From positions 1-23,990 of the forward strand of contig JAAZNH010000177.1 in NCBI GenBank assembly GCA_012798365.1: 23,990 bases of DNA. The letters are read 5' to 3'. This stretch comes from Methanomicrobiales archaeon. GTDB lineage: Archaea > Halobacteriota > Methanomicrobia > Methanomicrobiales > Methanospirillaceae. A program made the position numbers and the translations under genes. The number at the start of each line of letters is the position of its first letter. Within the stretch, counting starts at the first letter, position 1. The notes below the pieces were generated by a model that did not search any database, was not told the DNA's origin, and saw only the letters and a list, made by a program, of their open reading frames with translations. This document shows, in pieces, positions 20,220-23,990 of the stretch.

Positions 20220-23081
20220 ATGGTGACTGGCAACAGGGACGGTATCGAACAGATCAAAAACCTGCTCAAAGACCATCCGGAAGGAATGAGCATCACCGAT
20301 ATCGTCAAGGTCATTCCCCTCAACCGCAATACCGCCAGCCGGTACCTCGACACGCTGCTTGTTTCCGGCCAGGTGGAAATGCGCCATTTCGGCATGGCCA
20401 AACTCTATTCCCTCTCCCAGCGCCTGCCGGTCTCCTCGGTCCTTTCGATCTCGTCTGAGTATGTCATGCAGCTGGACCGGAACTTCAGGATCATCTTCCT
20501 TAACGCCCCGTTTCTCGAACTGCTGGAGCTGACCGAACAGGATGTGATCAAAAAGAAGATCGATTTTACCCGGATTCCGGTGCTCTTTGACGAGGAATAC
20601 CCTCGCCTGCTTCGCTGGATCAGCGAGGGGCTCTCCGGTGTTGAACGCAAAGGGGAGATCTATCTTTCAACAAAGGCGAAGATTCTTGTCTGCCGCGTTT
20701 CACCGGCGGTCTTTGCTGATGGAAAAAAAGGGGTATCCATTCTCTTTGAGGATGTAACCCGCCAGAGAGCTGAAGAGCAGCAGCTTATCGAGAGCGAGGA
20801 GAAGTTCAGGACACTTGTCGAAGCCTCCACGGACGGGATCCTGGTCAGCGACACGGAGGGGAAGGTGATCGTGTGGAACAATGCACTCAGCCGAATCACG
20901 GGAATACCTCCGGAAGAGGCGATAGGGACCACACTCATGGAGATAATGTCCCGCTGCCTGGTGCCGGAACGGCGGGATAGGGGCCGCGTTGAAGAACTGA
21001 CGCTGCAGGTGAAAACAGCGATCCGTTCCGGCTCATCGCGGTTCTTTCACCAGATGGTGGAGGCTGAGATCCAGCGGCCGGATGGAAAACGGCGGATCAT
21101 CCAGCAGTCGCCATTTCCCATCGTGACACGGGGGGGGACACTCCTGGGATCCGTGATCCATGATGTCACCGAACGACACCAGATGCTCAGTGAGATCCAG
21201 GCACGCGAGGAGCGGTTCCGTACCCTCTTTAACAATGCTGCCGACATGATCACGGTTCATGGGTTCGCTCCCGAGGGCATGCCGGGCCGGTTCATTGAAG
21301 TTAATGAGGTCGGGTGCCGCCGGCTGGGCTATACCCGTGAGGAATTCATCCGGCTGTCCCCGCGGGATATCATCGATCCTTCCTGTAAAGATGCCATGAT
21401 AAGGAATGCAAAAATCCTCATGGAGAAGGGTTCTGCGGTCTTCGAGATGATCCATGTTGCAAAGGATGGCAGGAAGATACCGGTCGAGATCCGGTCCCAC
21501 ATCTTCGAGTTTCACGGTGAGAAACTGGTCATCGGGCAGGTCCGCGATCTTACGGGTGCAAAAGAGGCTGAAGCGGCAATCCGCGAGACCGAGGAGAGGC
21601 TCCAGCTGGCCCTTGCCGGGTCGGATACGGGCATGTGGGAACTGGATATCCCCGCCATGAAAGGCCGTATCGATGCCCAGGCAGCACAGATCCTGGGGTA
21701 TCGCAAAGAGGATATCGGTACGCACAAGACCGACTGGGATAACCTGTCACATCCTGATGATGTCCCCCTCATCACCGGGCGGCTCCTGGATTACCTTGAG
21801 GGGCGCACACCGTTGTTTGAATCCGAACACCGGATGCGCCATGCCTCCGGGGAGTGGATCTGGGTATCCGGCAGGGGAAAGATAACCCGGCGATCATTGG
21901 AGGGTTCTCCTCTGCTAATCTCCGGTACCATGCAGGACATCACCAAAAGAAAACAGGCAGACGATGCCCTGCACCGGAGCGAGGCGCGCTTAATGAGCCT
22001 GATCAAGGCAATCCCGGTTGGTATCGGCCTGACGATAGACCGGGTAATCACCGAGGCAAACAACCGGATGGTGGAATTGACCGGGTATACCCGGGCCGAA
22101 CTGATCGGCAGTTCCTCGCGTATCCTTTATCCATCTGACGAGGAGTTTGAACGGGTTGGTACTGAAAAATATGCCATGATCGTAAGGACGGGAACCGGAT
22201 TAATCGAAACCCGCTGGAAGCGAAAGGATGGGACGCTTCTGGATATCCTCCTCAGTTCAACACCTCTGGACCCGGATAATCCTGCTGCAGGGCTCATCTT
22301 CACAGCCCTTGACATCTCGGCCCGAAAGCAGAGCGAGCGGGCAGTCCAATCCAGTGAGATGCGCTACCGGCGCCTGCTGGAGCAGTCATTTGATGCAGTC
22401 GTCATCCACCGGGACGGCATCATCATCGACGCCAACGAGAGCGCTGCACACCAGATTGGTTTTCAGGACCCGGGCGCATTGCTGGGCCGGTCCATTTATG
22501 ATTTCGTCCACCCGGACTCCCGGGAGATGGTGCGGCAGCGGATGGCAGAGGCACAAAATACGGTGGACCAGACTCTGCCCCTGTGCCGGCAGACGTACCT
22601 CCGCAGGGACGGTACCCCGTTTGAAGTCGAGATTATGTCAACGATCTTCCCTGACCCGGAAGGGCCGGCCACCCAGACGGTCTTCCGGAATATCACAGAC
22701 CGGGTAGCGGTCGAGAAGACCCTGGAGCGTTCCGAGGCCATGTACCGGGCACTGGCGGAATCTGCTGCCGACATGATTTTTGTTGTGGATCCGGAGGGAG
22801 TTCTCCTCTACGCAAACGCATCCTGCGCAGGATGCCTGGGTGTTTCCCCGGCCGATCTCGCCGGACGAAGGCAGGAGGAGATCTTTCCTTTGGATATTGC
22901 CCGGGCCCATATCTCCTGTATCCGGAAAGTGCTCACAACCGGTCAACCCGTCGAACACCGGGAATCCATCCCTACCCCTGCCGGGACAATCGCCATGGAC
23001 AGCAGGCTCGCTCCCGTCCGGTGCGATGACGGGACGATTACCTCCGTGGTCGGGATTACCCGGCGTGTTGCGGAACCGTAA
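20220..23081 (+). CDS. Winged-helix protein with seven PAS domains, no kinase
   Basis: Large cytoplasmic sensor-regulator, 953 residues. Residues about 5-70 are a winged helix-turn-helix (EGMSITDIVKVIPLNRNTAS, then RYLDTLLVSGQVEMR). Seven PAS/PAC units follow, starting near residues 80, 197, 334, 461, 592, 717 and 843; most end in a DVTxR/DITxR motif and a short helical linker (EEQQLIESEEKF, DALHRSEARL, KTLERSEAMY). The protein stops right after the seventh PAS: no histidine kinase, GGDEF or other catalytic domain, and no membrane helix. A DNA-binding one-component regulator is therefore the likely role; ligands are unknown. ATG 20220 has GAGGT (20209-20213) 6 nt upstream. It is 72 bp downstream of radB and followed by another PAS gene. 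Confidence 0.88.
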   Translation: MVTGNRDGIEQIKNLLKDHPEGMSITDIVKVIPLNRNTASRYLDTLLVSGQVEMRHFGMAKLYSLSQRLPVSSVLSISSEYVMQLDRNFRIIFLNAPFLELLELTEQDVIKKKIDFTRIPVLFDEEYPRLLRWISEGLSGVERKGEIYLSTKAKILVCRVSPAVFADGKKGVSILFEDVTRQRAEEQQLIESEEKFRTLVEASTDGILVSDTEGKVIVWNNALSRITGIPPEEAIGTTLMEIMSRCLVPERRDRGRVEELTLQVKTAIRSGSSRFFHQMVEAEIQRPDGKRRIIQQSPFPIVTRGGTLLGSVIHDVTERHQMLSEIQAREERFRTLFNNAADMITVHGFAPEGMPGRFIEVNEVGCRRLGYTREEFIRLSPRDIIDPSCKDAMIRNAKILMEKGSAVFEMIHVAKDGRKIPVEIRSHIFEFHGEKLVIGQVRDLTGAKEAEAAIRETEERLQLALAGSDTGMWELDIPAMKGRIDAQAAQILGYRKEDIGTHKTDWDNLSHPDDVPLITGRLLDYLEGRTPLFESEHRMRHASGEWIWVSGRGKITRRSLEGSPLLISGTMQDITKRKQADDALHRSEARLMSLIKAIPVGIGLTIDRVITEANNRMVELTGYTRAELIGSSSRILYPSDEEFERVGTEKYAMIVRTGTGLIETRWKRKDGTLLDILLSSTPLDPDNPAAGLIFTALDISARKQSERAVQSSEMRYRRLLEQSFDAVVIHRDGIIIDANESAAHQIGFQDPGALLGRSIYDFVHPDSREMVRQRMAEAQNTVDQTLPLCRQTYLRRDGTPFEVEIMSTIFPDPEGPATQTVFRNITDRVAVEKTLERSEAMYRALAESAADMIFVVDPEGVLLYANASCAGCLGVSPADLAGRRQEEIFPLDIARAHISCIRKVLTTGQPVEHRESIPTPAGTIAMDSRLAPVRCDDGTITSVVGITRRVAEP

Positions 23082-23165
23082 TTCGGGAGGTACTATTGCC
23101 ACAAAAACCGGGCGGGGGGTACCATTTCCAAAACCCCATTTAAACATTGTGAAATTAAATTGCAA

Positions 23166-23177
23166 CCATTAAATCCC
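23166..23177 (+). promoter_or_regulatory. TATA-like box for the second PAS gene
   Basis: CCATTAAATCCC is centred about 29 nt before ATG 23201. There is no ribosome site before that ATG, so a leaderless or near-leaderless mRNA is likely. Confidence 0.5.
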
Positions 23178-23200
23178 TGAAAAGGCAATTTCTTCCTTAA

Positions 23201-23990
23201 ATGCCAGCAGAGAACGATCCGCAGAATGTGCCCGGCCAGCGTGATGGCGAGGGGATCCCCTCGCATTACCAGCAGATGGCCGAGTTCTCCCTGGACGGGA
23301 TCGTTATCACGGATCTTGAGGGCAGGATACTGATCGCCAACCCTGCCGTGCTCTCGATGCTGGAGATTGACAGCACATCGGCAGCAAGGCCCCTGACGGT
23401 TTTTGACTGTGTTGCCCCGGAATCCCGGGAGCGGGCGCACCGGGATTTCTTTACCATGACGGACGGGCGCCGGGGCAGCATGAAGACCTACAAGGCCATC
23501 ACGGCCCGGGGGAGGATCCTCTCGGTCGAAGTGATCGGGAACCGGATCATGTACGATGGCCGGCCGGCCAACATCATCTCGGTGAGGGATGTGACCGACC
23601 GGGCAGCGATGGAGGAGGCTCTCAAAACATCCGTGATGAAATTTGAGCTGCTGGCCAACACGTCAATCGATGTTATCACGTACCATACCGCCGACCTGAC
23701 GCTGACCTACATCTCTCCGGCCGTGCGGGCGGTCCTCGGGTACGATCCGCAGGAAATGATCGGGAAATCAATTGCGGATTTTGTGCACCAGGATGACATT
23801 CCCCCCCTCAGGGAAGTCCACGGGGAGTTTGTCCGCGGGAAGCGGGACACGGCAACCATCGAGTACCGGATGCTCCACCAGAATGGCCAGAGCATCTGGC
23901 TGGAATCCACTATCCACACCATTACCAACCCCCCGGGTGCCGGCCTGAAGGAGTATTACACGATTACCCGGGACATCACGGCCCGCAAGA
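23201..23990 (+). CDS. PAS-domain sensor protein, cut by the window end
   Basis: Only the first 263 codons are present; the frame is open to the last base. From ATG 23201 the protein begins MPAENDPQNVPGQRDGEGIP, a polar lead-in without membrane helix or HTH. PAS 1 covers about residues 22-135 (MAEFSLDGIVITDLEGRILI to SVRDVTDRAAMEEAL), PAS 2 about 145-263 (ELLANTSIDVITYH to YYTITRDITARK). The output domain lies beyond the window; a histidine kinase or further PAS units are both possible. It follows the seven-PAS gene on the same strand by 119 bp and has its own promoter-like sequence. Confidence 0.88.
   Translation, partial: MPAENDPQNVPGQRDGEGIPSHYQQMAEFSLDGIVITDLEGRILIANPAVLSMLEIDSTSAARPLTVFDCVAPESRERAHRDFFTMTDGRRGSMKTYKAITARGRILSVEVIGNRIMYDGRPANIISVRDVTDRAAMEEALKTSVMKFELLANTSIDVITYHTADLTLTYISPAVRAVLGYDPQEMIGKSIADFVHQDDIPPLREVHGEFVRGKRDTATIEYRMLHQNGQSIWLESTIHTITNPPGAGLKEYYTITRDITARK

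Noticed and set aside
19332..20387. 351-residue minus-strand frame opposite radB
   Set aside because: Lies antisense to a clear RadB gene and shows no domain of its own.

Overview
The window looks like chromosomal DNA of a methanogenic archaeon of the order Methanomicrobiales, probably close to Methanoregula (inference). The pointers are an archaeal A-type ATP synthase operon, RadB, a Cdc48-type double AAA ATPase, KaiC-like proteins, PGF-CTERM surface proteins, large multi-PAS regulators, GC-rich coding sequence, and AT-rich promoters with archaeal TATA boxes. Several genes appear to have leaderless or nearly leaderless mRNAs. I saw no tRNA, rRNA, CRISPR array, insertion sequence or integrase.

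Layout. 1-6123: the A1AO ATP synthase genes in order K-E-C-F-A-B-D, tightly packed (subunits I and H would lie upstream of the window). 6164-7179: a small two-helix membrane protein and a winged-helix regulator. 7630-10997, minus strand: an AMP-forming acyl-CoA synthetase followed by two paralogous KaiC-like proteins whose Walker A motif has lost its lysine. 11156-13050, plus strand: a disordered charged protein, an exported protein with both a lipobox-like cysteine and a PGF-CTERM tail, and a coupled two-helix membrane protein. 13101-14552: a divergent pair, an isochorismatase-type cysteine hydrolase and a TauE/SafE permease. 14635-15078: a secreted PAN/Apple-like protein with a PGF-CTERM tail. 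15079-15783: 705 bp without genes, packed with related repeats and hairpins. 15784-18216, minus: Cdc48. 18259-20147, plus: larC and radB, overlapping by 4 nt. 20220-23081: a winged-helix protein with seven PAS domains and no kinase. 23201 to the window end: the start of a second PAS protein.

How the genes fit together. The ATP synthase operon is ordinary housekeeping. Most of the rest is sensing and regulation (winged-helix regulator, KaiC-like pair, PAS proteins), cell surface (two PGF-CTERM proteins), protein quality control (Cdc48) and DNA repair (RadB).

The least explained elements are (i) a family of about 80-95 bp GATC-rich, palindrome-containing non-coding repeats at 15158-15694, with a further diverged copy at 7433-7525, both between convergent gene ends; (ii) the two KaiC-like paralogues without an intact P-loop, the downstream one preceded by a long, symmetry-rich leader; and (iii) the HTH plus seven-PAS protein without a recognisable enzymatic output. 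No complete new defence or mobile system is visible.
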